Source of the DNA: Acidiluteibacter ferrifornacis
GTDB lineage: Bacteria > Bacteroidota > Bacteroidia > Flavobacteriales_E > Vicingaceae
DNA: 64,000 nucleotides
Direction: 5' to 3'
Assembly (NCBI RefSeq): GCF_009909615.1
Contig: NZ_WWNE01000005.1
Span: forward strand, 372,334 to 436,333
Positions 1 to 8,527 of the stretch are shown piece by piece. A program made the translations under genes and the position numbers. The notes beneath the pieces were generated by a model. It was not told the origin of the DNA, searched no databases, and saw nothing but the letters and a program-made list of their open reading frames with translations. Each line of letters starts with the position of its first letter. Position 1 is the first letter of the stretch.

Positions 1-576
1 CAAAAAGGTGATAGCGCTTTCTTTAACTAACAAAGCTATAAAAAGAGCAAACATTGATAAGTAAAGCTGTTTCTTCTCATTTTTTGTAACCCATCTATGC
101 AAATGATACAATAGGACGATTAATAGTAAGATAGTTAGAATTTCATCCAAACTTTTAATGTTGGCCACCACTTCGGTATGAATGGGATGAGCTATAAATA
201 ATGCAGAAGCGATTAACGCTACAATAGGATCCATCCATCTAATCAATAATTGGTATAGCAGTCCTCCTGAAAGCGCATAAAGCAACAGGTTAGTCAAATG
301 AGCAAACCACGATTGGTCCGGAAAAAACTCCCATTGCAAAGCAAAAATCGAAAGTGTTAAGGGACGATATAATGAACCTGATTGAAACCCATACCCATAT
401 CTATAGTGGGTTGTAAATATGGTCTTAATTCCGTCTACTCCTTTTTTTACAACAAAGTTTTCCTTGATTAAGGAGAAATCGTCTAAAACATATCCATGAT
501 TAAGGGTGTTGAAATATAATCCAATGGCGAAAACAAATAGGAGATAAGGAGCATATTTTCTAATGTATTGATTCAT
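1..576 (-). CDS. TMTC-like membrane glycosyltransferase (partial, N-terminal part)
   Basis: An ATG on the reverse strand at 576 opens a frame that runs uninterrupted to the window edge, giving 192 residues with no stop. The protein is hydrophobic, with a first membrane segment near residues 9-25. It carries the loop motif HPIHTEVVANIKSLDEI around residues 127-143, which is typical of the GT-C fold O-mannosyltransferase/TMTC-like proteins; many of these carry TPR repeats after the membrane part. The early acidic motif LDDFSL (about residues 31-36) fits the catalytic Asp region of GT-C enzymes. The likely role is sugar transfer from a polyprenyl-phosphate donor at the inner membrane. Substrate and C-terminal half cannot be seen. 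Confidence 0.75.
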   Translation of the reverse strand, partial: MNQYIRKYAPYLLFVFAIGLYFNTLNHGYVLDDFSLIKENFVVKKGVDGIKTIFTTHYRYGYGFQSGSLYRPLTLSIFALQWEFFPDQSWFAHLTNLLLYALSGGLLYQLLIRWMDPIVALIASALFIAHPIHTEVVANIKSLDEILTILLLIVLLYHLHRWVTKNEKKQLYLSMFALFIALLVKESAITFL

Positions 577-652
577 TCTTCTGATTTAAAGAGTGGATTA
601 TCACTGGGGTATTTATTTATTAATTTTTTTGGGTTAAATTGCAGAAACAAAT

Positions 653-1039
653 ATGAGTATTATGACAGCTAAAGCAAAAAAAATTACATTAAACATTATT
701 ACAATTTTATTGATGGTTGCATTTATAGGTGCAGGATTTGGCAAATTAATGCGTACAGATATGATGGTCGAAAGTTTCGATCGTTATGATATTCCTATCG
801 GACTAATGCTTTTACTAGGATTTCTAGAGCTATCTGCGGCTTTAGGACTGTTGATTCCTAAAGTTCGTTTATTTGCTGCTACTGGTCTTTCAATCATAAT
901 GGCAGGGGCTATAGTAGTGCATGTTTATCACAATGAAATGGATCAGCTTGTAGGACCAGTATTACTATTTGTATTGTTGATTGCTTTCATCACAATGAGA
1001 AAGCAGTTGCTCAAGACCACGAAAACAAAAAAGAAATAG
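653..1039 (+). CDS. DoxX-like integral membrane protein
   Basis: This 128-residue protein has four predicted membrane segments (roughly residues 11-28, 48-67, 73-92 and 98-115) and a basic C-terminal tail rich in Lys/Thr. The order of segments, the early GAGFGKL motif and the GFLELSAALGLLIP stretch match the DoxX/DoxX-like family of small quinone-associated or redox-linked membrane proteins, whose precise function is mostly unknown. A second ATG three codons downstream (662) is an alternative start. It stands alone, divergent from the glycosyltransferase fragment. Confidence 0.75.
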   Translation: MSIMTAKAKKITLNIITILLMVAFIGAGFGKLMRTDMMVESFDRYDIPIGLMLLLGFLELSAALGLLIPKVRLFAATGLSIIMAGAIVVHVYHNEMDQLVGPVLLFVLLIAFITMRKQLLKTTKTKKK

Positions 1040-1143
1040 TGGTTTCACTTCACTTAAACTCATGTTATTGTGACGTTACAGACTGACGGAATGATTTTTG
1101 CTGCAATGTTTGTATTATTAACTTTCTAAAAATCAATAGAATT

Positions 1144-1524
1144 ATGTTACAAACTTCCAGAGCAAACAAGAATTTTAATCAGTTAATGGATTCGGCAATA
1201 AGAAAAGTAAAACGAAAAGGGTTTGATGATATTAGATCAGTTTCAAAAGATTATGATTCGCCTGTTCCATTTAAAAAGAAAGATTCAGAAATTCAATTTA
1301 CGCCTGATATAACCGCAAAAAATAGGAGAGGAAAGCACTACTTTGAAATCGCTCAAAAAACAGATGATGTCAATCAAATCGTCAGTAAATGGAAATTACT
1401 TTCCACAATGGCTGACCTTAAAAACGGTCAATTAAATATTTTAATTCCATTTGGTCAAAATAAATTTACTGAGCAATTGGTGCACGAGCATGATATTAAG
1501 GCTAATCTGATTAAGATGGATTAG
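1144..1524 (+). CDS. Small hypothetical protein, possible PD-(D/E)XK-like fold
   Basis: This 126-residue basic, cytosolic protein has no signal peptide or membrane segment. The first 45 residues are Lys/Arg rich. The centre reads TPDITAKNRRGKHYFEIAQK (about residues 53-72): a Pro-Asp, then a strand carrying Glu68 and Lys72. That spacing resembles the PD-(D/E)XK nuclease core, although the Glu-Lys gap is three residues and not one. It is convergent with ribH, and only one base separates the two stop codons. I do not recognise an established family; a nuclease role is inference only. Confidence 0.6.
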   Translation: MLQTSRANKNFNQLMDSAIRKVKRKGFDDIRSVSKDYDSPVPFKKKDSEIQFTPDITAKNRRGKHYFEIAQKTDDVNQIVSKWKLLSTMADLKNGQLNILIPFGQNKFTEQLVHEHDIKANLIKMD

Positions 1525-1525
1525 G

Positions 1526-2020
1526 TTAGTCCTTTTTTTCAAACCTACGTTGAAGGTCAATCATTTTAATGGCAGTTACAGCGGCTTCATCTCCTTTGTT
1601 CCCCATTTTTCCACCACTTCTATCTATACTTTGCTGTTCATTATTATCTGTTAAAACCCCAAAGATGACAGGACGGTTATAGTTGATACTAACATCAACA
1701 ATTCCTTTGGTAACGCCTTGACAAACAAAATCAAAGTGTTTGGTTTCTCCCTGAATGACACAACCCAGGCAAATTACACCTTCTACATCAGTATTTTCTA
1801 ATAATGTTTGAGCTCCTAACGGCAGTTCAAATGCTCCGGGAACAGTGATAATGGTAATGTTATCCTCAGTGGCACCGTGTTTCAACAAGGTGGCCTTGGC
1901 TCCGTTCAGAAGTCCTGAAGTAATTTTCTCATTCCACTCAGAAACAACAATTCCGAATCGCATTGACTGCGCATTCGGAACTGTTTCTATGTTGTATGCT
2001 GATAAATTGGCTGTAGCCAT
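1526..2020 (-). CDS. ribH: 6,7-dimethyl-8-ribityllumazine synthase
   Basis: The enzyme condenses 5-amino-6-ribitylamino-uracil with 3,4-dihydroxy-2-butanone 4-phosphate, the penultimate step of riboflavin synthesis, in the cytosol, usually as a large oligomer. The sequence shows the substrate-binding VPGAFELP motif (residues 60-67) and GETKHFDFVC (91-100), which contains the catalytic His95. At 164 residues it is normal length. It sits 7 bases downstream of the TPR protein gene on the same strand and is probably cotranscribed with it. No other riboflavin genes are nearby and I see no FMN riboswitch upstream. Confidence 0.95.
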   Translation of the reverse strand: MATANLSAYNIETVPNAQSMRFGIVVSEWNEKITSGLLNGAKATLLKHGATEDNITIITVPGAFELPLGAQTLLENTDVEGVICLGCVIQGETKHFDFVCQGVTKGIVDVSINYNRPVIFGVLTDNNEQQSIDRSGGKMGNKGDEAAVTAIKMIDLQRRFEKKD

Positions 2021-2027
2021 ATTTTTC

Positions 2028-2714
2028 TTAATTGATAAACGTTTCTACTCTAGCGATGTACTTTTCGACTTCACTACCTTCAGCAGTAGCACTATAGTCT
2101 TTTTTAATTGCTTTAAAGGCTTCTAATGCATCTTTGTATTCTCCGGCAGCTTCATACGCCATTCCAGCTTTCATAAAATAGATAGGAGAAGTAAATTCGT
2201 TAGCATTCTCTTTAGCCGCCTTAGAATAAAAGCTTGCTGCTTTAGACTTATCACCTAATTCCATGTATGCATCTCCCTGAGCTCCTAAAGCGATTGAACT
2301 AATTAGAACATCATCGCTACTAAAATCTTCCAATGCGTCGATAGCTGCTTCGAACTGACCGCTTCTTAAAAATGAAATTCCAAGGTAATAGGACGCTAAA
2401 TTTCCAGCTTTTGTGCTACCAAATCGATCTTGAATCTCTAAAAATCCCAGATTTACACCATCACCATAGATTGCTTTATTCAAAGAATCTTGAGCAAAAT
2501 ACTGTTCAGCCATGAACATCATTTCTTTTGCTTGTTGTTCATTGGGTGCTGCAACGAAGTTTGCATATGCAAAATAACCTGCGATAACTACCACGATACC
2601 AACAATCACTGAAATGATTGGCTTTTTATTTTCCTCTATAAATGTTTCAGTTTTGCCATATACTTCTTCTACATCTACAAATAATTCTTCTTCTTCGTTT
2701 TTATGCTTAGCCAT
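2028..2714 (-). CDS. TPR-containing single-pass membrane protein
   Basis: This 228-residue protein starts with an acidic cytoplasmic stretch (residues 1-30), has one membrane segment at about residues 33-53, and continues with TPR-like helices from about residue 60 to the C-terminus. The architecture (cytoplasmic N-terminus, one TM, TPR exposed outside the membrane) resembles YfgM-type periplasmic chaperone or scaffold proteins. In many Bacteroidota this gene lies next to ribH or recF, as here. The likely role is as a scaffold in envelope protein assembly, which is inference. It is transcribed divergently from recF across a short AT-rich spacer. Confidence 0.8.
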   Translation of the reverse strand: MAKHKNEEEELFVDVEEVYGKTETFIEENKKPIISVIVGIVVVIAGYFAYANFVAAPNEQQAKEMMFMAEQYFAQDSLNKAIYGDGVNLGFLEIQDRFGSTKAGNLASYYLGISFLRSGQFEAAIDALEDFSSDDVLISSIALGAQGDAYMELGDKSKAASFYSKAAKENANEFTSPIYFMKAGMAYEAAGEYKDALEAFKAIKKDYSATAEGSEVEKYIARVETFIN

Positions 2715-2830
2715 AGTTCAATTGTTTATAAGGCTGCAAAAATACTTTTTTTTTACAATCGACAAATTTTTTAAGTAGCATGTTTCAAAGTATTCGATTG
2801 CTTAATTTTGGATCGCACAAAAAAAGGGAC

Positions 2831-3934
2831 ATGCATTTAAAGAATATATCGGTTCTGAACTTCAAGAATTACAAAGAGGCTACTTTGGATTTACATTCAA
2901 ATGTCAACTGTTTTGTTGGAAATAATGGAGGTGGAAAAACCAATTTGCTAGATGCTATTTTTTACCTTTCCTTCAGCAAGAGTTATTTCAATCCATCGGA
3001 TTCACAAATTATTGGACATGAAGAGCCATTTATGGTTATTCAGGGAGATTTTCATCGATTAGATCAAAATGAGAGTATATACTGCGGTATTAAAAGAGGG
3101 CAAAAGAAACAGTTTAAACGAAACAAAAAAGATTATACACGTATTTCTGATCACATTGGTTTATTGCCTCTAGTAATGATTTCGCCGTCCGACTCATCAT
3201 TAATTCTAGATGGCAGTGATGTCCGACGACGTTTTTTGGATTTAATAATTAGTCAATACGACCGTCCTTACCTTGAGCATGTTATGCAGTATAATAAAGC
3301 GATTGCACAACGGAATAGATTGTTGAAAAAGTTTGCAGAAATTAGAAGTTTTGATGAAGATAGTTTGGCCATTTGGGACGAACAATTGATACATCATGGC
3401 CAAAAGGTCTATGATGGAAGGAAGTACTTTATCGAGAACTTTATTCCAATTTTTCAGAAATACTACACTTTTATTGCTGAAAATAATGAATTGGTTCACT
3501 TGGATTATGTCTCTCAGTTAAATGACTCTAATTTTCAAGAAGGTCTATTGGCAGCTCGAAATAATGACCGTCGTGCGAATTATTCTACAGTGGGAGTGCA
3601 TAAAGATGATTTAGAGTTTTCAATTAATGGTTTTCCAATTAAAAAGTTCGGATCGCAAGGCCAACAAAAAACGTATTTACTAGCATTAAAACTGGCTCAG
3701 GCAGAGTATATTCAGAAAATAGTTTCTATCCCACCAATATTGCTTCTAGATGATATTTACGATAAGTTGGACGATAAACGTGTAGCCAAGTTGATGGAAA
3801 TTGTGAGTAGTAACGACTTTGGTCAGATTTTTATAACCGATACACATGAGAAAAGACTCTCAGATATATTTAAGGAATTGGATATAGATTGTCGTACTTT
3901 CGTGGTAAAAAAAGGAACTGTAGATGTCGCATAA
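2831..3934 (+). CDS. recF: DNA replication/repair protein RecF
   Basis: This SMC-like ATPase loads RecA at single-strand gaps with RecO and RecR. With the start at 2831 (MHLKNISVLNFKNY, the usual family N-terminus) it has 367 residues. An upstream ATG at 2780 would add 17 residues that do not match the family. The Walker A motif GNNGGGKT is at residues 30-37. Walker B (ILLLDDIYDKLD) begins near residue 303 with Asp307, and the signature segment FGSQGQQKTYLLALK lies before it. Its 3' end overlaps the next gene by 11 bases, which suggests translational coupling with the DUF721 gene. Confidence 0.95.
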   Translation: MHLKNISVLNFKNYKEATLDLHSNVNCFVGNNGGGKTNLLDAIFYLSFSKSYFNPSDSQIIGHEEPFMVIQGDFHRLDQNESIYCGIKRGQKKQFKRNKKDYTRISDHIGLLPLVMISPSDSSLILDGSDVRRRFLDLIISQYDRPYLEHVMQYNKAIAQRNRLLKKFAEIRSFDEDSLAIWDEQLIHHGQKVYDGRKYFIENFIPIFQKYYTFIAENNELVHLDYVSQLNDSNFQEGLLAARNNDRRANYSTVGVHKDDLEFSINGFPIKKFGSQGQQKTYLLALKLAQAEYIQKIVSIPPILLLDDIYDKLDDKRVAKLMEIVSSNDFGQIFITDTHEKRLSDIFKELDIDCRTFVVKKGTVDVA

Positions 3935-4214
3935 AAATGAAGCACCACTAAAAGAGTTGATTGATAAAATGCTTCGAGCGTATGGTTTGGCCAATAAGCT
4001 AGATGAAGTAGAGTTGATTCAATCGTGGGAAAAAATAGTAGGAAAAATGATTGCGAAACACACGAAAGAAATTTATTTAAAAAACAAGGTTCTTCATTTA
4101 GAATTGGATTCTTCCGCTTTGAAACATGAATTAAATTTGGCAAAATCAAAGTTGATTGAAAAGTTAAATGGTGATTTAGGAAAACCAATAGTTGCTGATA
4201 TAGTTATTAAATAG
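3924..4214 (+). CDS. DUF721 family protein (DciA-like)
   Basis: This 96-residue cytosolic protein belongs to the DUF721 family. Its members include DciA, which loads the replicative helicase in bacteria that lack DnaC/DnaI. Visible family features are the early LIDKMLRAYGLANKLDEVEL stretch, a Trp in SWEKIVG, and the strand VLHLELDSSALKHELNLAK. It starts inside the end of recF and is followed 8 bases later by the DUF6913 gene, so these are probably one transcript. A recF neighbour is the usual context of DUF721 genes. The helicase-loading role is inference from the family. Confidence 0.88.
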   Translation: MSHKNEAPLKELIDKMLRAYGLANKLDEVELIQSWEKIVGKMIAKHTKEIYLKNKVLHLELDSSALKHELNLAKSKLIEKLNGDLGKPIVADIVIK

Positions 4215-4222
4215 AAGGAGCA

Positions 4223-4756
4223 TTGATTGATAATATAAAAACAAAAGCTGCCAATTTATTGCTGAAAAGCAAGATTGCTAAATTAAAACGCGAAGTTCGG
4301 TCTACTGGCTTGGAATCAGCTAGATCTGTCGGGATTGTCTTTCATTTTGACTTGAAATCAGATGAAGTAATTCGAGATTTTGCCAGATTCCTAAAAGAAG
4401 AACGAATTAAAGTAGAAACGTTAGGTTATATCAGTAACAAGGAATGGTATGATAAAGCGAAACCAGAATTGGATTATCAATATTTTAGTAAAAAAGAAGT
4501 AAACTGGTTGTACGTTCCTCAAAAAAAAGAGACATTAGATTTCATAAATAAAGAGTTTGATATATTAATTGACTGTTCTATTCGTTCCTACTTTCCAATT
4601 AGATATATTGTTTCTTTATCAAAGGCAAAATTTAAAACGGGGTCAAATATTACGTACAGAGCAGAGGTATGTGACTTAACCATTGATATATCAAGTGATA
4701 AAAGTATCCCATTTTTAATAAAACAACTTAAGCATTACCTCAGTTTAATTAAATAA
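4223..4756 (+). CDS. DUF6913-type hypothetical protein
   Basis: This 177-residue cytosolic protein is of a Bacteroidota family that usually lies between recF/DUF721 and dapA, as it does here. The likely start is a TTG at 4223 close behind AAGGAG (4215-4220). No ATG lies near the N-terminus, and spacing to the ribosome site is very short, so an adjacent ATT is possible. It shows a Rossmann-like alternation of strands and helices (VGIVFHFDLKSDEVI, then IKVETLGYISNKEWYDK, then FDILIDCS). No catalytic motif is recognised, and the function is unknown. Confidence 0.8.
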   Translation: MIDNIKTKAANLLLKSKIAKLKREVRSTGLESARSVGIVFHFDLKSDEVIRDFARFLKEERIKVETLGYISNKEWYDKAKPELDYQYFSKKEVNWLYVPQKKETLDFINKEFDILIDCSIRSYFPIRYIVSLSKAKFKTGSNITYRAEVCDLTIDISSDKSIPFLIKQLKHYLSLIK

Positions 4757-4757
4757 A

Positions 4758-5639
4758 ATGAAAAGAAAATTTACAGGAACCGGTGTAGCAATTGTAACAC
4801 CATTCAACAAAGAAAAGGAAGTCGACTATAAAGGACTTGATAATCTAGTGAACTACATTATTGAAGGAGGAGTTGATTATGTTGTAGTACTTGGAACCAC
4901 AGGAGAATCAGTTACATTAAACAAGGATGAAAAGAAAAAAGTAGTAGCTCAAGTGGTCAAATCGGTTAATAATCGTGTGCCTATTATGATAGGTATTGGC
5001 GGCAATAATACTCAGGATTTAATAGAGACAATGCAAGAAACCGATTTTTCAGGTATTGACGCTATCCTTTCGGCAAGTCCGATGTATAATAAACCTACTC
5101 AAGAGGGAATTTACCAACATTACAAGGCATTAGCCAAAGTGGCTCCACGACCTATATTTTTATATAATGTTCCTGGGCGAACAGCCAGTAATGTATTACC
5201 AGAAACTACTGTTCGACTAGCGAATGATTTTAAGAATATTATAGGAATTAAAGAAGCTTCAGGAAATTTAGAACAAGCAATGGCCATCAAATTGGCAATG
5301 CCTAAGGATTTTTATCTAGTTTCTGGAGATGATGCTTTAGCATTACCATTTATCGCAAGTGGAGGAGAGGGAGTTATTTCTGTAGTTGCGAACGCTTTGC
5401 CTGCTACCTTTTCAAAAATGATAAATGATGCTTTAAATAATGATGTGGTAACCGCACAAGAAAATCATTACAAAGTGTTCAATATTATTGGAATGCTATT
5501 CGCTGAGGGAAATCCTGGTGGAGTGAAAGCGGCTTTGCAAATTCTAAATATTTGTGGGGACGATGTTCGTTTGCCTTTATGGCCAATTAGTGCAAACTTG
5601 TATAATTCTCTCAGCAAAGCATTGACGCCATTTAAATAG
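4758..5639 (+). CDS. dapA: 4-hydroxy-tetrahydrodipicolinate synthase
   Basis: The enzyme condenses pyruvate with aspartate semialdehyde, the first committed step toward diaminopimelate and lysine, and so supplies peptidoglycan. The 293-residue TIM barrel has GTTGES at residues 46-51, the proton-relay Tyr136 in YNVPGRT, and the Schiff-base Lys165 in IGIKEASGN. Length is typical. It is the last gene of the recF run and begins one base after the DUF6913 stop codon region, so it is probably cotranscribed. It converges with the phosphate permease, and I see no clear hairpin terminator in the 7-base gap. Confidence 0.97.
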   Translation: MKRKFTGTGVAIVTPFNKEKEVDYKGLDNLVNYIIEGGVDYVVVLGTTGESVTLNKDEKKKVVAQVVKSVNNRVPIMIGIGGNNTQDLIETMQETDFSGIDAILSASPMYNKPTQEGIYQHYKALAKVAPRPIFLYNVPGRTASNVLPETTVRLANDFKNIIGIKEASGNLEQAMAIKLAMPKDFYLVSGDDALALPFIASGGEGVISVVANALPATFSKMINDALNNDVVTAQENHYKVFNIIGMLFAEGNPGGVKAALQILNICGDDVRLPLWPISANLYNSLSKALTPFK

Positions 5640-5646
5640 CGTATCA

Positions 5647-6672
5647 TTAAAGTGGCAGATTAGCTATCAACGTCAACCCATAAGTCAGTATAAAAGCAAA
5701 AGCTGGAGCAACCATCCATACTGTCAGAAACTTTTTTACAGTTTTGTTTGAGAAAGTACTCTTCTTACCAGTTTTGGTCATGCTAAGCGCAATAAAGCAA
5801 GCTCCATTTAATTGCACTAGTGATGTAGGAACGCCCTTCACGATAGAAGCATAGAGTAGGAGTGAAGCGACAATTACTGAGGTCAAAGTGGCATAGAAAG
5901 GAGTAATGTCCACGATTTCTTTTCCTGCAGATCGAGTGACTTTAAATCCTAGTAGGTAGCTACCAAATCCAAAGAATGGAGCCATTATCATTAAAGCCAG
6001 CATGGAAATAGACCATCCGTTATAATTAGCTATTCCAAATTCGTTGTAAAACAATGAAGCTATTGGCCCAGCAGCGTTAGCTACATTATTGGCTCCTACT
6101 GAGAACGCAACATAAAGTGAAGCAATGATTAACGCAATTTTTAGACCTTGATAACTTCTAATGTGTTCAAAATCTCCTTCCAGAGATTTTGTTTTAATGT
6201 GTGGAAATATCCATTTTGAAACAATGTAAGTAATTGTAAATGCTAGGATTGGAAGAATAAACCACATTGGAATGATTTCGAAGAATAAAGTATTTACTTC
6301 TAGTTCTCCTAATGCTGCTGCACCGCCTGCTATAGCTAATACAGTAGTCTGACTAGTAGACTGAGGAACACCCATTAAGTTGGCCGCAAAAAGTGAAATT
6401 GTGATAGTAAAGAGTATGATAGAGGTATATAGAGGGGTAAATAACTCGGGAGCTAATATACCTTCTCCTAAGGTTAATGAAACTTCTTTACCTCCTATAA
6501 ATGCGCCAGCAATTACCATAATCCCGAAAAGAATCGGAATCCATTTCTTTTTTAAAATGTCTGCCCCGTACGCTGCAGCAAATGAAGTAGATGTGCCACT
6601 TGCTCCCATATTAATGGATAAGAAAAGGGCTAAAAGAAAGGGTATAAGTAAAGTACTAACTATTTCCACCAA
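5647..6672 (-). CDS. Inorganic phosphate transporter, PiT family
   Basis: This 341-residue, very hydrophobic protein has about ten membrane segments. The two halves each contain a PiT signature: the second is canonical (GANNVANAAGPIASLF, roughly residues 193-208), and the first is a divergent NMGASGTSTSFAAAYGAD near residue 21. The family carries out cation-coupled (Na+ or H+) phosphate uptake across the inner membrane. It is shorter than long PiT proteins of about 490 residues but within the range of the short class. No PhoU-like (DUF47) partner gene is adjacent. Confidence 0.9.
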   Translation of the reverse strand: MVEIVSTLLIPFLLALFLSINMGASGTSTSFAAAYGADILKKKWIPILFGIMVIAGAFIGGKEVSLTLGEGILAPELFTPLYTSIILFTITISLFAANLMGVPQSTSQTTVLAIAGGAAALGELEVNTLFFEIIPMWFILPILAFTITYIVSKWIFPHIKTKSLEGDFEHIRSYQGLKIALIIASLYVAFSVGANNVANAAGPIASLFYNEFGIANYNGWSISMLALMIMAPFFGFGSYLLGFKVTRSAGKEIVDITPFYATLTSVIVASLLLYASIVKGVPTSLVQLNGACFIALSMTKTGKKSTFSNKTVKKFLTVWMVAPAFAFILTYGLTLIANLPL

Positions 6673-6792
6673 GGTTATTTATAAAAACTTGGTAAAAGTA
6701 ATTAAAACTCTTTAATTCCTATCGTTTTAGTATGGATTGAATTTTAATTTCTAATTACTTGTTTTGCAAGATGTTGAGATGGTACGTTAATC

Positions 6793-7257
6793 TTATTTCC
6801 AGAATTGATCGCTCCAATTGTCACAAATAGTACCTTCAGAAAGCACTTTTTCTAGAACTTTAAGTTGTTCCGGAGTTGCGATGGATTGAATTTCATTGAA
6901 TAGTACCCTTTCTTCAAAGCGGATGTGTTTTTCTAATTCCTCTTCAAAAGCATGAAGAGAACGTTCCAAGTTTTCCCTATTCTCTATTAAACGAATTAAT
7001 CGCCGATGTTCAGCTAAAGCTCTTTTAATTAGCTCATGATGATTTCCTAAAATAGGGAATACACTGCTTTCTTCCGCTCTAAAATGCTCTTCTAAATATT
7101 CCTCATAAAACCACTGAACATAATTTGAAATTCTGTCAAGCGCCACTTTTTTAGCTAACCCTTTTCGGATTTTCATACATAACAATAGGCCTTGGTGGTG
7201 TTCTCTACTTAACGGTTGTAATGAAATGTGCCTTTTAATGGGTTTTCTTTCTTCCAT
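6793..7257 (-). CDS. Hemerythrin-like HHE domain protein
   Basis: This 154-residue, four-helix protein has a di-iron hemerythrin ligand pattern: His residues in REHHQG (about 19-24), HFRAEE, a later AEHRRLI and the terminal HIRFEE. Such proteins bind O2 or NO or sense iron and oxidative stress. It is the last gene of a reverse operon led by an Rrf2 regulator and a truncated globin, which points to NO or O2 handling. It lacks the N-terminal ScdA/RIC (DUF542) region needed for classic Fe-S cluster repair. Its start lies 18 bases after the preceding stop. Confidence 0.88.
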   Translation of the reverse strand: MEERKPIKRHISLQPLSREHHQGLLLCMKIRKGLAKKVALDRISNYVQWFYEEYLEEHFRAEESSVFPILGNHHELIKRALAEHRRLIRLIENRENLERSLHAFEEELEKHIRFEERVLFNEIQSIATPEQLKVLEKVLSEGTICDNWSDQFWK

Positions 7258-7275
7258 TATTTTGAAGGGAGTACT

Positions 7276-7593
7276 TTAAGGGTGCTTACTCAATTTTTCT
7301 ACAATTTTAGCAGCAGAGCTATTGGAATAGACTCCATAGCCATTAACGACAACCCCTTTTAGGTTGAACTTCGCTGATGAGATGGCATAGACAATCATAG
7401 AGTCCCCAGGATCATTCATTCCCTCAAACCGATAAACAGCATCAATTTCAAAGTCTTCATCGGACAATTGAACATCATGTTTTTCGCAAATAATACAATC
7501 CTTCTCATCAGAAATGGAGAAGTCAAATGTATACCCATTCTGAGCTAAATCGTGTAAGGCTTCAGTAACCGTTTCGTAGTCTTTTCTTTCCAT
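7276..7593 (-). CDS. Small conserved Bacteroidota protein (phosphoribosylpyrophosphate synthetase-like in name only)
   Basis: This cytosolic protein of about 105 residues starts MERKDYETVTEALHDL. I choose the ATG at 7593 because two upstream in-frame ATGs (7644, 7719) would make it run into the tryptophan dioxygenase gene, whereas 7593 leaves a 25-base gap. The pattern of a short helix, a GYTFDF turn and four strands ending in FNLKGVVVNGYGVYS resembles a small family often labelled phosphoribosylpyrophosphate synthetase in databases, without any PRPP-synthetase active site. Real function is unknown. It lies inside the Rrf2-led operon. Confidence 0.75.
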   Translation of the reverse strand: MERKDYETVTEALHDLAQNGYTFDFSISDEKDCIICEKHDVQLSDEDFEIDAVYRFEGMNDPGDSMIVYAISSAKFNLKGVVVNGYGVYSNSSAAKIVEKLSKHP

Positions 7594-7618
7594 CACTTTT
7601 GTTTTTAGGCTTGGAGGT

Positions 7619-8524
7619 TCAATCACCCCAATTTGTTTTTTCATTATCAGTCCATAAGTTAGGAAAAAACTTTCGTTGCTGAAACTTTGGATGTAAGTAC
7701 TTTTTCCATTCAGAACCACCCGTAGCGGCTTTGTTTTCTCCTTTTTTATCTAAGTAATGTTGTGCCGTCTGTAAGTGTACTAATGGCCATGCTACATTGT
7801 ATAAGTGGTCAAATTCCCTTAGTTTATTTTGCAATTCTTCAGATGGACTTTCTATATCCTGTAATCGATCTTGGATGGTTTTACCTTTCATTTTTTTAGC
7901 TAGTGAAATCAAGCCATCTAAGTATTTGTCTTCAAATTGCTTTAAAGTCAATGTTTTTTTACCAGTTTTTCGATTCATTCCAGCATCTTTCCAATAGATA
8001 TGTTCAAAATAATCTTCTACTGTTGGATTGTCGCCAATGCGCTTTTTGCCTTCATCATTAATTAGGTTCTCTAGTTGAGTACAGTACAATTCGATGTATC
8101 TAAACTGAACACTTTGAAATCCACTAGCAGGTGCTAAAGTCGCTCTAAAAGTATTGTAATCATCGTAGTCCATACCATCCTTCATAATGTCGAATGAGTT
8201 GATTAACATTTCCGTGTAGCGATTAAGTCGACTAAATTTTGACATTAAAAATTCTTCTGTTAAGGAGTCCTCCTCTAGAATTTGTTTGATTTCATGAACC
8301 ATCAATTTTAACATCAATTCTGTTACTTGATGATACAAAATGAAAATCTCTTCGTCTTTAAAATCAGTACGTGGACGTTGTAAAGAAAGCAGGGTTTCTA
8401 CCTCAATATAATCCCAATAGTTAATTGGTTTTGCCTGTAATAAACCATTCAAATAGGTGTCGGGATTTTCGCCTATTTCTTGATATTTTTTATTGATTTT
8501 TTCAATGATATTTTCTTGACTCAT
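7619..8524 (-). CDS. kynA: Tryptophan 2,3-dioxygenase
   Basis: This haem enzyme opens the indole ring of tryptophan to N-formylkynurenine, the first step of the kynurenine pathway. The 301-residue protein shows the family N-terminal block (YLNGLLQAKP, then FILYHQVTELMLKLMVHEIK), the PASGFQSVQFRYIEL segment, and the C-terminal haem region HLQTAQHYL followed by ATGGSEWKKYL. The rest of the kynurenine pathway is not in the window. It sits between a small membrane protein gene (4-base gap) and a small conserved gene in the Rrf2/globin operon, an unusual setting for this enzyme. Regulation by NO or redox state is therefore suggested. Confidence 0.95.
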   Translation of the reverse strand: MSQENIIEKINKKYQEIGENPDTYLNGLLQAKPINYWDYIEVETLLSLQRPRTDFKDEEIFILYHQVTELMLKLMVHEIKQILEEDSLTEEFLMSKFSRLNRYTEMLINSFDIMKDGMDYDDYNTFRATLAPASGFQSVQFRYIELYCTQLENLINDEGKKRIGDNPTVEDYFEHIYWKDAGMNRKTGKKTLTLKQFEDKYLDGLISLAKKMKGKTIQDRLQDIESPSEELQNKLREFDHLYNVAWPLVHLQTAQHYLDKKGENKAATGGSEWKKYLHPKFQQRKFFPNLWTDNEKTNWGD

Positions 8525-8527
8525 GTT

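Noticed and set aside
653-1039. Linking the DoxX gene to the MNIO locus, because DoxX genes occur in bufferin operons
   Set aside because: It is 28 kb away with many unrelated genes between.
1845-2126. Open frame on the forward strand over the ribH and TPR protein genes
   Set aside because: It lies antisense to two well-supported genes and has no protein-like character.
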